DNA from: Verrucomicrobiales bacterium
GTDB lineage: Bacteria; Verrucomicrobiota; Verrucomicrobiia; Limisphaerales; UBA9464
Direction: 5' to 3'
Assembly: GCA_005801385.1 (NCBI GenBank)
Contig: SYEM01000088.1
Coordinates: forward strand, 1 to 38,255
DNA length: 38,255 nt
Positions within the stretch are counted from its first letter, which is position 1. Every line of letters starts with the position of its first letter. The notes under the pieces were generated by a model, which was not told the DNA's origin, made no database searches, and saw only the letters and a list, made by a program, of their open reading frames with translations. Positions 9,200 to 17,683 of this stretch are shown one piece after another. The translations under genes and the position numbers were made by a program.

Positions 9200-10524
9200 G
9201 CGACCCTGCGCTTGATCCCCATCACCGCGTGGACGATCCGATGCCGTTTCTGTCGGACCGGGCGGGTTTCCATGCCCTCGATCTCCCGAGTTCCCTCCGA
9301 CGCGTCCGGTTCCTGAGCAAGGCGCTCACGTTCCTGTTCATCCTCTCCATCATCGCGGTCGCCTTTCTCCCCTGGCGGCAGTTCGTCCAGGGCGGAGGCC
9401 GTGTGATCGCCTACAATCCGTTGGAGCGGACCACGACCATCGAGGCCCCGCTCGCCGGAAGGGTTCAGAAATCCCACGTAATGGAGGGGCAGTATGTACG
9501 CCAGGGGGACCTGTTGTTCGATCTGACGGACAACGATCCGAACCTTCTGGCCAACCTGCAGCAGCAGCTCCAGCTGGCCCGTCAGCGCCGGGATGCCGCT
9601 AAGGAACGGCTCGAAGCCCTGAACGGGCAGGTGTCCGAGCTCGAACGGGCGATGCCGCTGGGGATCAAGGCCGCCCGCGCGCGCCTCGACGTCGCCCGCG
9701 TGAGCGCCGCCACGGCCTCGCAGCAGTTCCATCGGATAGAGTCGCTCTTCAAGGACCAGCGTGGGCTCGCCTCGCAGCGGGACTTCGAGCTGGCCCAGCT
9801 CGATCGGGACCGCACCGCTGCGGACCTCGCCCGCTCGGAGATCGAGCTCCGCCGCACCGAGATCGACCTCCGGGCCAGCCTGAATTCCGCCATGGCCTCA
9901 AGGGACAGCGCCAAGGCGGACTTCGCCTCGGCAGACCAGGCCTCCATCTCCCTCGAAATCCAGGTCAGCCAAACCCAAAACCAGAAGGTCCTTGCCCCGC
10001 GCGACGGCTACATCATGCGCCTCCAGGCCACCGAGGGCACCTTCCTCCGGGCCGGATCGCCGCTCTGCACCCTGATTCCCCAGACCTCCGAGCCGCGGGT
10101 GGAACTCTACGTCAGTGGCAATGACATGCCGCTCATCCAAGCCCGGGTGTCCGACGAGAGCGGCAATGTGATCTCCTACGGAAGCCCCGTCCGCCTCCAG
10201 TTCGAGGGCTGGCCGGCGCTCCAGCTGATCGGCTGGCCCAGTCTCGCGGTCGGCACCTTCGGTGGCGAGGTGATCCTGGTGGATCCGACCGATAACGGTC
10301 AGGGCAAGTTCCGGATCCTGGTCGGACCCAGGCCCGACGTCGTGACCCGGGGTGGCAAGGCGGTGGAGATCCGGGACTGGCCCGAGAACCAATGGCTTCG
10401 CCAGGGGATACGGGCCAACGGATGGGTCCTGCTGCAGGAGGTCCCGCTCTGGTTCGAGATCTGGCGGCAGTTGAACGGCTTCCCGCCCGCGCTGACCAAG
10501 GACCAGATCGGAGGACTCAAATGA
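9196..10524 (+). CDS. HlyD/AcrA-type periplasmic adaptor of the exporter
   Basis: The start is the ATG overlapping the stop of the ABC gene (ATGA), giving 442 residues; longer in-frame readings are translations of the ABC gene in another frame. One membrane helix (about 37-58) anchors it in the inner membrane. A split biotinyl/lipoyl-like domain follows, its first half at about 70-115 (TIEAPLAGRV, VMEGQYVRQGDLLFDL). A long alpha-helical hairpin rich in Gln, Arg, Ala and Glu lies at about 120-255, and the second lipoyl half contains APRDGYIMRL. A beta-barrel region completes it. Family members join an inner-membrane pump to a TolC channel across the periplasm. Its stop overlaps the next gene by ATGA. 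Confidence 0.9.
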   Translation: MSDPALDPHHRVDDPMPFLSDRAGFHALDLPSSLRRVRFLSKALTFLFILSIIAVAFLPWRQFVQGGGRVIAYNPLERTTTIEAPLAGRVQKSHVMEGQYVRQGDLLFDLTDNDPNLLANLQQQLQLARQRRDAAKERLEALNGQVSELERAMPLGIKAARARLDVARVSAATASQQFHRIESLFKDQRGLASQRDFELAQLDRDRTAADLARSEIELRRTEIDLRASLNSAMASRDSAKADFASADQASISLEIQVSQTQNQKVLAPRDGYIMRLQATEGTFLRAGSPLCTLIPQTSEPRVELYVSGNDMPLIQARVSDESGNVISYGSPVRLQFEGWPALQLIGWPSLAVGTFGGEVILVDPTDNGQGKFRILVGPRPDVVTRGGKAVEIRDWPENQWLRQGIRANGWVLLQEVPLWFEIWRQLNGFPPALTKDQIGGLK

Positions 10525-11987
10525 TCCTCCGGATCCTCCTTGTCGCGACCCTGCTCTCGACCGGGTGGTTCACGGGGCCAGCCCGCGGGCAGACCTTCCC
10601 CAGCTCCCCCTTCCCAGTCCCGACACCCCTGCGGCTCGAGGATGTCGTCGACTCGATCCTGTCCCAATACCCGCCGCTCCTCGCCGCCCAGATCGAGCAG
10701 GACGTCGCCAACGGACGACTCCGCAGCGCCCAGGGAATCTTCGACTTCAACGCGTTCTCCAAGGTCTTCGGCGCCCCGGCGGGCTACTACCAGTATGGAA
10801 CGGCCGACGTCGGCTTCGAACAGTTCACCGGCATCTGGGGCAGCACGATCTTCGGCGGCTACCGGTACACCGGTGGCGACACGCTGCCCTACTACTACAA
10901 CAACCGGACCGAGGGGGATGGCGAGGTCCGGTTCGGTCTCGACTTCCCGATCCTGAAGGACGGGTCCATCGACAAACGTCGTGCCGCGCTCTTCAAGGCG
11001 CGCCTGGACCAGAAGCTGGCCCAGCCGCTGATCGACCGTCAGCGGCTCGACTTCGTGCGGGCGGGCTCGATGGCCTATCTCAACTGGGCGGCCAACGGAC
11101 AGAAGCTGACGATCTCCTCGAACCTCCTCCGGCTTGCGCTCAATCGGAACACCGGCCTGACCAACCAGTTCGAGGCCGGTCTGCTACCCAGGATCGTGCT
11201 CACCGACAACCAGCGGCTCGTGGTCTCCCGAGAGCTGGCTCTCGTCCAGGCCCGTCGACGGTTCGAGGCCGCGTCCCTGACCCTGTCGCTGTTCTACCGC
11301 GATGGGAACGGGGCCCCCATCGTGGCCCCCATCGACAGCGTTCCTCCCGCCTTTCTGACGCCCCCCGAGCTCGACGAGGCTTCCGTCGGTATCGCCTCCC
11401 ACCGGGCCATGGATCTCCGGCCTGAGTTGAGACGCCTGCAGATCAATCGGCAGAAGCTCGAGGTCGACGTCCGGCTTGCCCGGAACCAGATGCTTCCCAG
11501 CCTCAACGCCGGGGCGATGGTGATAAATGACTTTGGGAAGCAGATCTATTTCGACCTCGTCGATCCACAGGTCAAGGCTGGGCTGGAATTCAAGATTCCC
11601 CTCCAACGTCGCGAGGCCCGAGGACGCCTCGACGAACTCGCTGGACAGCTGGGGCAGCTCACGAACGACCAACGCTTCGCGCAGGATCGCATCCGCAACG
11701 AGATCTGGGACGCCTTCTCCGCCTACCGGGCCGCCTCCGACCAGATCCGTCAGACCCATCTAAACGTCACCCTTGCCCAGGAGCTTCTTTCCGCAGAGGC
11801 CTCCCGGTTTGAACTCGGCATCAGCGATCTCCTCGCTCTCCAGATCCGGGAACAGGCTGCCTTCGACGCCAGAACGCTCGACGTCGACGCGGCGGCCGAT
11901 GTCCTTCGGGCGCTGGCCGACTACCGAGCCGCAACTGCGTCCGACCTCACGAATGCCTCGAAGCCGTCCGTGTCCGATTCCAAATAG
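10521..11987 (+). CDS. TolC-like outer-membrane efflux channel
   Basis: The ATG at 10521 overlaps the stop of the adaptor gene and gives 488 residues with a clear Sec signal peptide (MILRILLVATLLSTG, cleavage probably near ARG-QTF, residues 21-26). The mature part shows the outer membrane efflux protein pattern: long Gln/Arg/Ala/Leu-rich helices in two similar halves (about 160-270 and 330-470). An aromatic, glycine-rich stretch around residues 90-140 probably forms beta-barrel strands. As third gene of the overlapping trio it should form the outer-membrane exit duct. The sequence is divergent from E. coli TolC, so the assignment rests on architecture and context. Confidence 0.83.
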   Translation: MILRILLVATLLSTGWFTGPARGQTFPSSPFPVPTPLRLEDVVDSILSQYPPLLAAQIEQDVANGRLRSAQGIFDFNAFSKVFGAPAGYYQYGTADVGFEQFTGIWGSTIFGGYRYTGGDTLPYYYNNRTEGDGEVRFGLDFPILKDGSIDKRRAALFKARLDQKLAQPLIDRQRLDFVRAGSMAYLNWAANGQKLTISSNLLRLALNRNTGLTNQFEAGLLPRIVLTDNQRLVVSRELALVQARRRFEAASLTLSLFYRDGNGAPIVAPIDSVPPAFLTPPELDEASVGIASHRAMDLRPELRRLQINRQKLEVDVRLARNQMLPSLNAGAMVINDFGKQIYFDLVDPQVKAGLEFKIPLQRREARGRLDELAGQLGQLTNDQRFAQDRIRNEIWDAFSAYRAASDQIRQTHLNVTLAQELLSAEASRFELGISDLLALQIREQAAFDARTLDVDAAADVLRALADYRAATASDLTNASKPSVSDSK

Positions 11988-12029
11988 GACCGGATGGACT
12001 GGAGCGGACGGCACCGCCACTCTGACACC

Positions 12030-13361
12030 ATGATCCCGCCGCCTCGAAGCCGAGACCCGGTGTCGCGACGCCAGTTCCTGCGACGGGTCCTCACCGCCGC
12101 CCCCGTGCTCCTCGGAGTGTCCTGCACCCGGTACCAGACGCACGACTCCACCCGTCCCCGACTCGCCTTCGTGAACCGGGGAGTGACCGAACTGATTCAT
12201 CCAGACGGTTCGGGCCGACGCCCGCTCACCTTCAATGTCGCCAACCAGGCGACCTGGCAGCCGGCGGCATTCTTTCCGGATGGACGGCGGATCCTGCTCC
12301 TGAGCATGGAGCCACGGAGGGACGGACCCGGTCGCCCCTTCGAGGACTACTACACCCAGACTCCCACCCATCTCTGGACCTTCGACCTGGAGTCGGGGGA
12401 ACTGATCGAGGTCGCCCACCGCGATCGGATGGCCGTGTTCTATACTCCCCAGCTTCTGCTGCGGGACGGACGCCTCCTCGTCCAGGTGGTCCGGGGCAAG
12501 GTCGGGCAGGTCTTCAACATGGACCTCGACGGATCGGATGCTCGCCCGTTCACCCACGAAGGCGAAGGTCTACCCTATGGCTTCTCCGCGAGTCCGGACG
12601 GGCGACGGATCGCCTTCCACCTCGCGAGCCCGCGCGGCTACGAGATCTGGACCAGCGATCCATGGGGCCGGGATCGGGTCCGGGTGGCGGGGGATCCGGG
12701 ACACCTGTACTTCGGTCCCCAGTGGTCCCCGGATGGCGAATGGCTCGCCCACGCGGATTGCATTCCCTTGGAGGACCCGGGACACGACTGGTGTGATATC
12801 CGGGTCGGGCGGCCCGATGGACGGGAGGCCCGGGGGATTACGACCGGGCAGGCGATGTGGTTCGCGGCGACCTACGGGAACGTCCGCCACCACGGCGGGG
12901 GATCCAACGTCGTCGCCTGGACCCGGGACGGTCGGCTCTTATATCCACGCCGGATGCCCGGATCCCAGGTGCCGTGGCGGTTCCAACCGGACCGCCCGGA
13001 CACCGATCATTTCAACCGGGATTTCCGACCCGAAAGCGCTCTCGGTGGCACGTGGATCGACCGCATCGATCCACGGACCGGGAAATCCGAAGCCGTGACC
13101 GGACCCACAGAGGGGACCTGGGACTTCCGATGCAGCGAGTCGGAGGATGGACGCTGGATCAGCTTCTGTAGGGCAACCACTGGGGGGCTACCGTCACTGT
13201 GGGTTCAGCCCGCGACAGGAGGGGCTGCACGGGAGATCGTCGCCGATCCGGACGGCACAGGAGTCGATCATCCGCGGTGGCTTCCGCATCGCGGGAAACC
13301 AACAGGTCAGAGGTTCCGATCCGCGAGCTCGGCTAGTACGCCCTTCAACAAACTCTCATAG
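12030..13361 (+). CDS. PD40/TolB-like beta-propeller protein, probably exported
   Basis: The protein has 443 residues from the ATG at 12030; an in-frame ATG at 11994 with AGGA just upstream would add twelve. The N-terminus SRRQFLRRVLTAAPVLLGVSC looks like a twin-arginine leader, possibly with a lipidated Cys (weak lipobox). The rest carries repeated PD40 blades: FSASPDGRRIAFHLAS, PQWSPDGEWLAHADC and CSESEDGRWISFCRA. A YGNVRHHGGGSNVVAW segment is followed by RPDTDHFNRD. Such seven-blade propellers resemble TolB and oligogalacturonate lyase (PL22). I cannot confirm lyase residues, so no activity is claimed. It follows the TolC-like gene closely and may be in the same transcript. Its last 55 bases overlap the convergent APS-kinase-like gene. 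Confidence 0.78.
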   Translation: MIPPPRSRDPVSRRQFLRRVLTAAPVLLGVSCTRYQTHDSTRPRLAFVNRGVTELIHPDGSGRRPLTFNVANQATWQPAAFFPDGRRILLLSMEPRRDGPGRPFEDYYTQTPTHLWTFDLESGELIEVAHRDRMAVFYTPQLLLRDGRLLVQVVRGKVGQVFNMDLDGSDARPFTHEGEGLPYGFSASPDGRRIAFHLASPRGYEIWTSDPWGRDRVRVAGDPGHLYFGPQWSPDGEWLAHADCIPLEDPGHDWCDIRVGRPDGREARGITTGQAMWFAATYGNVRHHGGGSNVVAWTRDGRLLYPRRMPGSQVPWRFQPDRPDTDHFNRDFRPESALGGTWIDRIDPRTGKSEAVTGPTEGTWDFRCSESEDGRWISFCRATTGGLPSLWVQPATGGAAREIVADPDGTGVDHPRWLPHRGKPTGQRFRSASSASTPFNKLS

Positions 13362-13837
13362 CTTACCTCGATCGAGGTACCCCCGGTCTGGATCGTGAGC
13401 CGGCGTTCTTCTTCCTTAGGCGGATCGAATGGGTACTCGATGAGATTCTGAAGCTCGCCAGCACGGGCACGACGGTAGAGCCCCTTGGGATCCCTTCTCA
13501 GACACTCCTCGAAAGAGGCCTCCACAAAGACCCAGACCAGGCGGTCGCCAAGGATCCGACCGACCATGTCGCGCTGGGCATGCTCGGGAGCCATGGTGGC
13601 CACAATCGGGACGATGCCCTGGCCACAGGCCAATTTCGCCACCTCTGCGACACGCCGATGATGTTCTGTCCGGGCCCCGGGCCGGTACCCCAGATCCAGG
13701 CTCAACCCCCCACGGGCCTCATCGCCATCAATGCAGAACACGGAAAGACCACGGTCGCGCAACCCCTGCCGGAGACGCGTCGCCAGTGTCGTCTTGCCCG
13801 CACCCGAACGACCGAACAACCAGAAGACGCGGTTCAC
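13307..13837 (-). CDS. cysC: adenylylsulfate kinase-like P-loop kinase (CysC family)
   Basis: APS kinases phosphorylate adenylylsulfate to PAPS, the sulfate donor. I chose the GTG at 13837 because GGAGG lies eight bases upstream; a TTG at 13873 would add twelve residues. The 176 residues show the P-loop GRSGAGKT (9-16), IDGDEARGGLSLDLGY, the helix TEHHRRVAEVAKL and RRDPKGLYRRARAGE, all in family order. Two APS-site positions differ from E. coli CysC as I recall it: the DR-EN-RRV motif reads ARTEHHRRV, and the ISP motif with the serine reads TMAPEH. Substrate specificity is therefore less certain. No cysD or cysN is nearby. It is convergent with, and overlaps, the PD40 gene, and lies downstream of a GT2 gene, so sulfation of a glycan is conceivable. 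Confidence 0.8.
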   Translation of the reverse strand: MNRVFWLFGRSGAGKTTLATRLRQGLRDRGLSVFCIDGDEARGGLSLDLGYRPGARTEHHRRVAEVAKLACGQGIVPIVATMAPEHAQRDMVGRILGDRLVWVFVEASFEECLRRDPKGLYRRARAGELQNLIEYPFDPPKEEERRLTIQTGGTSIEVSYESLLKGVLAELADRNL

Positions 13838-14186
13838 GACACGCACCTCCACGTTTGGTGAAGACGACCCCAAACCCGCCTCGGAAGCGCCACGGGGCAG
13901 ACAACCACCCGGGAAATGCCCGAGGCAGAAAACCGCATTATTGTGATCCGCATGTCAGCAAAACAGTCGTTCGGAGAGGACCGTCCAAGACGGACAAAAC
14001 CTTTCCCCTGTTGTGGAAAAGGCGGCCCGACCTTTCCCGCTGACCTCCAGGACCCATTGGCCCTGAACCCTTTTGTAACGACCAAAAATTTTTAAATTTA
14101 ACACCTTACGCATGTCGATTCAAAATCCAGGAAATATCACCCTATGCTGGACCACGATCCGGCACCCTCCAGATGTTGAACTGGCT
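13838..14186 (-). other. 349-bp gap upstream of the APS-kinase-like gene with an AT-rich patch
   Basis: No frame in this stretch resembles a protein. It contains a conspicuous AT-rich run at about 14073-14110 (with AAATTTTTAAATTT-like symmetry) in otherwise very GC-rich DNA. On the minus strand there is an AATAAT hexamer near 13940 that could be part of a promoter for the APS-kinase-like gene. I see no clear -35/-10 pair and no terminator hairpin with a T run. Confidence 0.5.
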
Positions 14187-14951
14187 TCATCGCCGAGCGT
14201 CGTACCAGAGAAAGCAGGACTCGCGGTTCCGCAGCGTGCTGCGGGGACTCAGTCCGGCACGCAGCAGGAATCCAAACGTCTCCATAGGACCATAGAGTCG
14301 AACCTTGCGAGCCGACGTCTCGAGGGGGTGGCGATGCAGGATGGCGACTCCCCTTCGGTCGGGCTTCCCATGGGCCTTCAGACGTCGGACCAGGTCGAGT
14401 TCCTCGCCTGCATAGAACTCAAGACTGAATCCACCGATCGTCTCGAAGGCGCGGCGTTCGACCATGATGAAGGAACCCGCGAGAAGACCCCCGATCCGGC
14501 TCAGCAGGTTCCATCCGGCAGCGGCGATGGCCGCGGACGGTCCGCCTCCGTCCAGGCGGATCGTGCTGCCGATGGCCAGCACGTCGGGGCGCGACGCAGT
14601 CGAGACCGCCTCCGCGAAGAGTCCGCGCGTCGGCCGCGAGTCCGCATCGACAAACAGGATCCAATCGCCCGTGGCCGCGCCGGCCCCCGCGTTACGAGCA
14701 CGACCGATCTGGTTCACTGGCTCGAAGACCACCCGCGCCCCGGCGGCGGCCGCAATCTCGGAGGTCCGATCCGTCGAATTATTGTCGCAGACGATCCATT
14801 CATGGTCCCACCCGGCGTCTGCAAAACCCATGCTGGCCGCACGGACGGCCTCAAGGGTCGCCGGCAACAGCCGCTCCTCGTTGAAGGCCGGGATCACCAC
14901 CGAGACCCTGGGGCGAGGAGGGCAGGCGGAAGCCGGTAGGCTTGGATTCAT
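14187..14951 (-). CDS. family 2 glycosyltransferase
   Basis: The protein has 254 residues from the ATG at 14951; longer in-frame readings add non-conserved sequence. A GT-A fold of family GT2 is shown by RVSVVIPAFNEERLL near the start, WIVCDNNSTDRTSEIA, the donor-binding IGRARNAGAGAATGDWILF, then VDADSRPT with the metal-binding DxD-like motif. FYAGEELDLVRRLK supplies the acidic ED-type residues. It has no transmembrane segment and should act in the cytoplasm, adding a sugar from a nucleotide donor to a lipid or glycan acceptor. It lies 126 bases after aldose epimerase on the same strand. Acceptor and linkage cannot be told. Confidence 0.88.
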   Translation of the reverse strand: MNPSLPASACPPRPRVSVVIPAFNEERLLPATLEAVRAASMGFADAGWDHEWIVCDNNSTDRTSEIAAAAGARVVFEPVNQIGRARNAGAGAATGDWILFVDADSRPTRGLFAEAVSTASRPDVLAIGSTIRLDGGGPSAAIAAAGWNLLSRIGGLLAGSFIMVERRAFETIGGFSLEFYAGEELDLVRRLKAHGKPDRRGVAILHRHPLETSARKVRLYGPMETFGFLLRAGLSPRSTLRNRESCFLWYDARR

Positions 14952-15077
14952 TGTAATTCCGTTCGAACTCCTTGTTCCCGAAATTGGGTGGGAAACCCCA
15001 ACGGCAAGCCCCAGTAATACTCCAGAAGCCCCCCACTCGAGGCCGGAACAACGATCCACCGAGGACCAGCCGGCCGC

Positions 15078-16277
15078 TCAGGCTCCCTGGGTTGCGAACC
15101 GATAGATCGTCGTCGTCCGGTAGGCCTCACCCGGACGCCACACCGACTTCGGGAACGATGGCTTGTTGACCGCATCCGGGAAATTCTGGGTCTCGAGGCA
15201 GAACGCACCGTGGGCCGGGAAGGTCACGCCACCCGTGCAGGTGATGCCCTCCTTAGGGAAATGGTTCGACGTGTAGAGCTGCACTCCAGGCTGGTCGGTC
15301 TCCACCTCAAGGACGCGTCCGCTTGCCGGGTCGATCACCCGGGCCGCGAGGGCCTTGCGCCTGCCGCCGGAATCGAGGACGAAATTGTGGTCATATCCCG
15401 CGGGGTCGAGGCCGGTCTTGCCGATCCGCGCACCAATCGGCTGCGGCTTCGTGAAATCCAAAGGCGTTCCGGCAACCGCCTTCAACTCGCCGGTGGGGAT
15501 CAACCCTTCATCGGTCGCCGTGAAGCGTGAACCAAAGATCTGAAGCACCTGGTCATCCACTGTCCCCTTCCCCGCCAGATTGAAGTAGCTGTGGTTCGTC
15601 AGATTGATCGGCGTCGGCCGATCGGTCTTCGCATCGTACTCGATCACGAACTCGTTCCTGGTGTTCAGGGCGTAGGTGACCCGGCAGTCCAGGTTGCCGG
15701 GATAGCCCTCCTCTCCGTCTGGACTCACCCGCCGGAAATGCACCGCTGCACGATCCGGCGTCAGCTCATAGCCCTCGACCGTCCACAGCTTCTTGTCGAA
15801 GCCGGATACACCGCCGTGGAGATGGTTCGGACCATTGTTCACAGCCAGGGTGTAGGTCTTGCCATCCAGGGTGAAGGATCCCTTGGCGATACGGTTGGCG
15901 ACGCGTCCAGCGATGGCCCCGAAGAACGGGTGCCCCTGCAGGTAGCGCGCAAGGGTGTCGAATCCCAGCACCACGTTGCCCGTCCTGCCGGTCCGGTCCG
16001 GTGCCCACAGCTCGGTCACGATCAGCCCGTAGTTGGTGAACCTGAGGACGACGCCACGGCCGTTTCTCAGCGTGAAGAGATCGGCCTCGGAACCGTCGGG
16101 CAGTTTTCCGAAGGATGCTTTGTCGAGGGTCATGGGGGTGTTGGTCGGGCCCGCCTTCGCCTGGAAGGTGCCCGCGGGCAGGGATTGCAGCGTCACCGGG
16201 GCGGCTGCCAGACGCCAACCACCGGCCAGGACACCGAGGCCGAGAAGGGCCTCACGACGGGTGAGATTCGAATTCAT
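15078..16277 (-). CDS. galM: aldose 1-epimerase (mutarotase) with twin-arginine leader
   Basis: The enzyme interconverts alpha and beta anomers of aldoses. From the ATG at 16277 there are 399 residues. The N-terminus LTRREALLGLGVLAGG is a twin-arginine-type leader, so this copy probably acts in the periplasm, unlike cytoplasmic GalM. Family marks are in order: GRVANRIAKGSFTLDGKTY, the substrate-binding His in NNGPNHLHGG, the catalytic His segment INLTNHSYFNL, DHNFVLD, and FCLETQNFPDAVN carrying the catalytic Glu. Longer in-frame readings upstream run antisense through the neighbouring gene and are not real. It sits 71 bases after the MoeB-type gene on the same strand. A periplasmic mutarotase fits sugar uptake after extracellular glycan breakdown. 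Confidence 0.93.
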   Translation of the reverse strand: MNSNLTRREALLGLGVLAGGWRLAAAPVTLQSLPAGTFQAKAGPTNTPMTLDKASFGKLPDGSEADLFTLRNGRGVVLRFTNYGLIVTELWAPDRTGRTGNVVLGFDTLARYLQGHPFFGAIAGRVANRIAKGSFTLDGKTYTLAVNNGPNHLHGGVSGFDKKLWTVEGYELTPDRAAVHFRRVSPDGEEGYPGNLDCRVTYALNTRNEFVIEYDAKTDRPTPINLTNHSYFNLAGKGTVDDQVLQIFGSRFTATDEGLIPTGELKAVAGTPLDFTKPQPIGARIGKTGLDPAGYDHNFVLDSGGRRKALAARVIDPASGRVLEVETDQPGVQLYTSNHFPKEGITCTGGVTFPAHGAFCLETQNFPDAVNKPSFPKSVWRPGEAYRTTTIYRFATQGA

Positions 16278-16348
16278 GGGATTACCGTAGGATGGTGGGG
16301 CAGGACAGGCATTGCAACCCGTGGACGGGACATGCCGCGCCAGAGGGA

Positions 16349-17500
16349 TCAGTACTTGGGGACACCTGGGTCGATCTGATCGGACCACGCATCGATGCCG
16401 CCCTTGACCGACTTCACGTACTTGAATCCCTGTTGCCGCAGGAACTCGAGGGCTTTCATCGACCGCTTGCCCGCCTTGCAATGGATGTAGATCTGCTGGT
16501 TGGGATCGAGCTCCGTGAACTGCTGGTTCAGGCGGCTCAGCGGAAACAGCGGAACCCCCGCCACCCGGGCGATCTCGTACTCGTCCGGCTCCCGGACATC
16601 GATGACCCGGATTCCCTTCTCCGGAGACTTCAGGGCGTTTTGCATGTCCTGCACCGTCACCTCGTCGGGATTCTGTCCCGCCACCACGGGCTCCGGCACA
16701 ACTCCACAGAACTGTTCGTAGTCGATCAGCTCCGTGATCGTCGGATGATCCCCACAGACCGGGCACTTCGGGTCCCGACGGAGCTTCAGCTCGCGGAACT
16801 TCATGTCGAGGGCGTTGAAGAGCAGCAGCCGTGACGTGAGAAGGGACCCCTTGCCGAGGATCAGCTTCAGGATCTCCGTCGCCTGGATGCAGCCGATGAT
16901 TCCCGGCAACACCCCTAGAACACCACCCTCGGCACAGCTCGGCACCATGCCTGGCGGGGGCGGCTCGGGATACAGGCAGCGGTAGCAGGGTCCGCCCATC
17001 TGCGGCGCGAATACGCTCGCCTGCCCCTCGAATCGAAAGATCGAGCCGTACACGTTCGGCTTCGTCAGAAGGACGCAGGCATCGTTGGTCAGATAGCGCG
17101 TCGGGACGTTGTCGGTGCCGTCCACGACGATGTCGTAGGGGCGGATCAGATCGAGCGCGTTTTCCGACGAGATCCGGGTCTTGTGGAGCACGACCTCCGT
17201 GTTGGGATTGAGTGCGTTGAGTGTGACCTTGGCCGACTCGGCTTTCGAGACCCCGACGTCGGCATCCGTGTGGAGGATCTGACGCTGGAGGTTGGAATAG
17301 TCGACCGTGTCAAAGTCCACGATGCCCAGCTTTCCGACGCCCGCGGCGGCGAGATACATGGCAATGGGCGACCCGAGGCCGCCGGCGCCGATGCACAGCA
17401 CGGAGGCGTTGCGGATCTTCTTCTGACCCGCGAGGCCAACCTCGGGCAGGATCAGGTGTCGGGAATAGCGTCGGATCTCCTCGTTCGTGAGTTCAGCCAT
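16349..17500 (-). CDS. moeZ: MoeB/ThiF-type adenylyltransferase fused to a rhodanese domain (MoeZ/MOCS3 type)
   Basis: The protein has 383 residues from the ATG at 17500. The E1-like domain (about 1-250) carries the ATP-binding GAGGLGSP (38-44 region), VDFDTVDYSNLQRQ, DGTDNVPTRY and the zinc-binding cysteines CYRC and CPVCGD. A rhodanese domain (about 280-383) has IDVREPDEYE and the active-site loop HCKAGKRS with Cys341 as persulfide carrier. Proteins of this layout adenylate and thiocarboxylate the C-terminal Gly-Gly of ubiquitin-like sulfur carriers (MoaD, ThiS, CysO). No carrier gene is present in the window, so the pathway (molybdopterin, thiamine, cysteine or tRNA thiolation) is open. 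It is first in a minus-strand run with galM and GT2. Confidence 0.92.
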   Translation of the reverse strand: MAELTNEEIRRYSRHLILPEVGLAGQKKIRNASVLCIGAGGLGSPIAMYLAAAGVGKLGIVDFDTVDYSNLQRQILHTDADVGVSKAESAKVTLNALNPNTEVVLHKTRISSENALDLIRPYDIVVDGTDNVPTRYLTNDACVLLTKPNVYGSIFRFEGQASVFAPQMGGPCYRCLYPEPPPPGMVPSCAEGGVLGVLPGIIGCIQATEILKLILGKGSLLTSRLLLFNALDMKFRELKLRRDPKCPVCGDHPTITELIDYEQFCGVVPEPVVAGQNPDEVTVQDMQNALKSPEKGIRVIDVREPDEYEIARVAGVPLFPLSRLNQQFTELDPNQQIYIHCKAGKRSMKALEFLRQQGFKYVKSVKGGIDAWSDQIDPGVPKY

Positions 17501-17683
17501 ACGATGGGCCGGCAGGTTAAGGTGGGCGCATCCTCGGGCAAGGAAGAGTTCCAACCGCTGCGGCACGAGTTCCACGCGAGGGGGTTTGGAACGACAGCCA
17601 CCCGCCGGCACCCCTCGATCCTCAGCCCCACACCCGCAGGCCCCACATTGCGCAAGGGATCCGTACTCTGGTCTCCTTCCTCC

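Noticed and set aside
13960-14030. DnaA-box-like TGTGGAAAA
   Set aside because: A single near match without clustering or other origin features, so probably chance.
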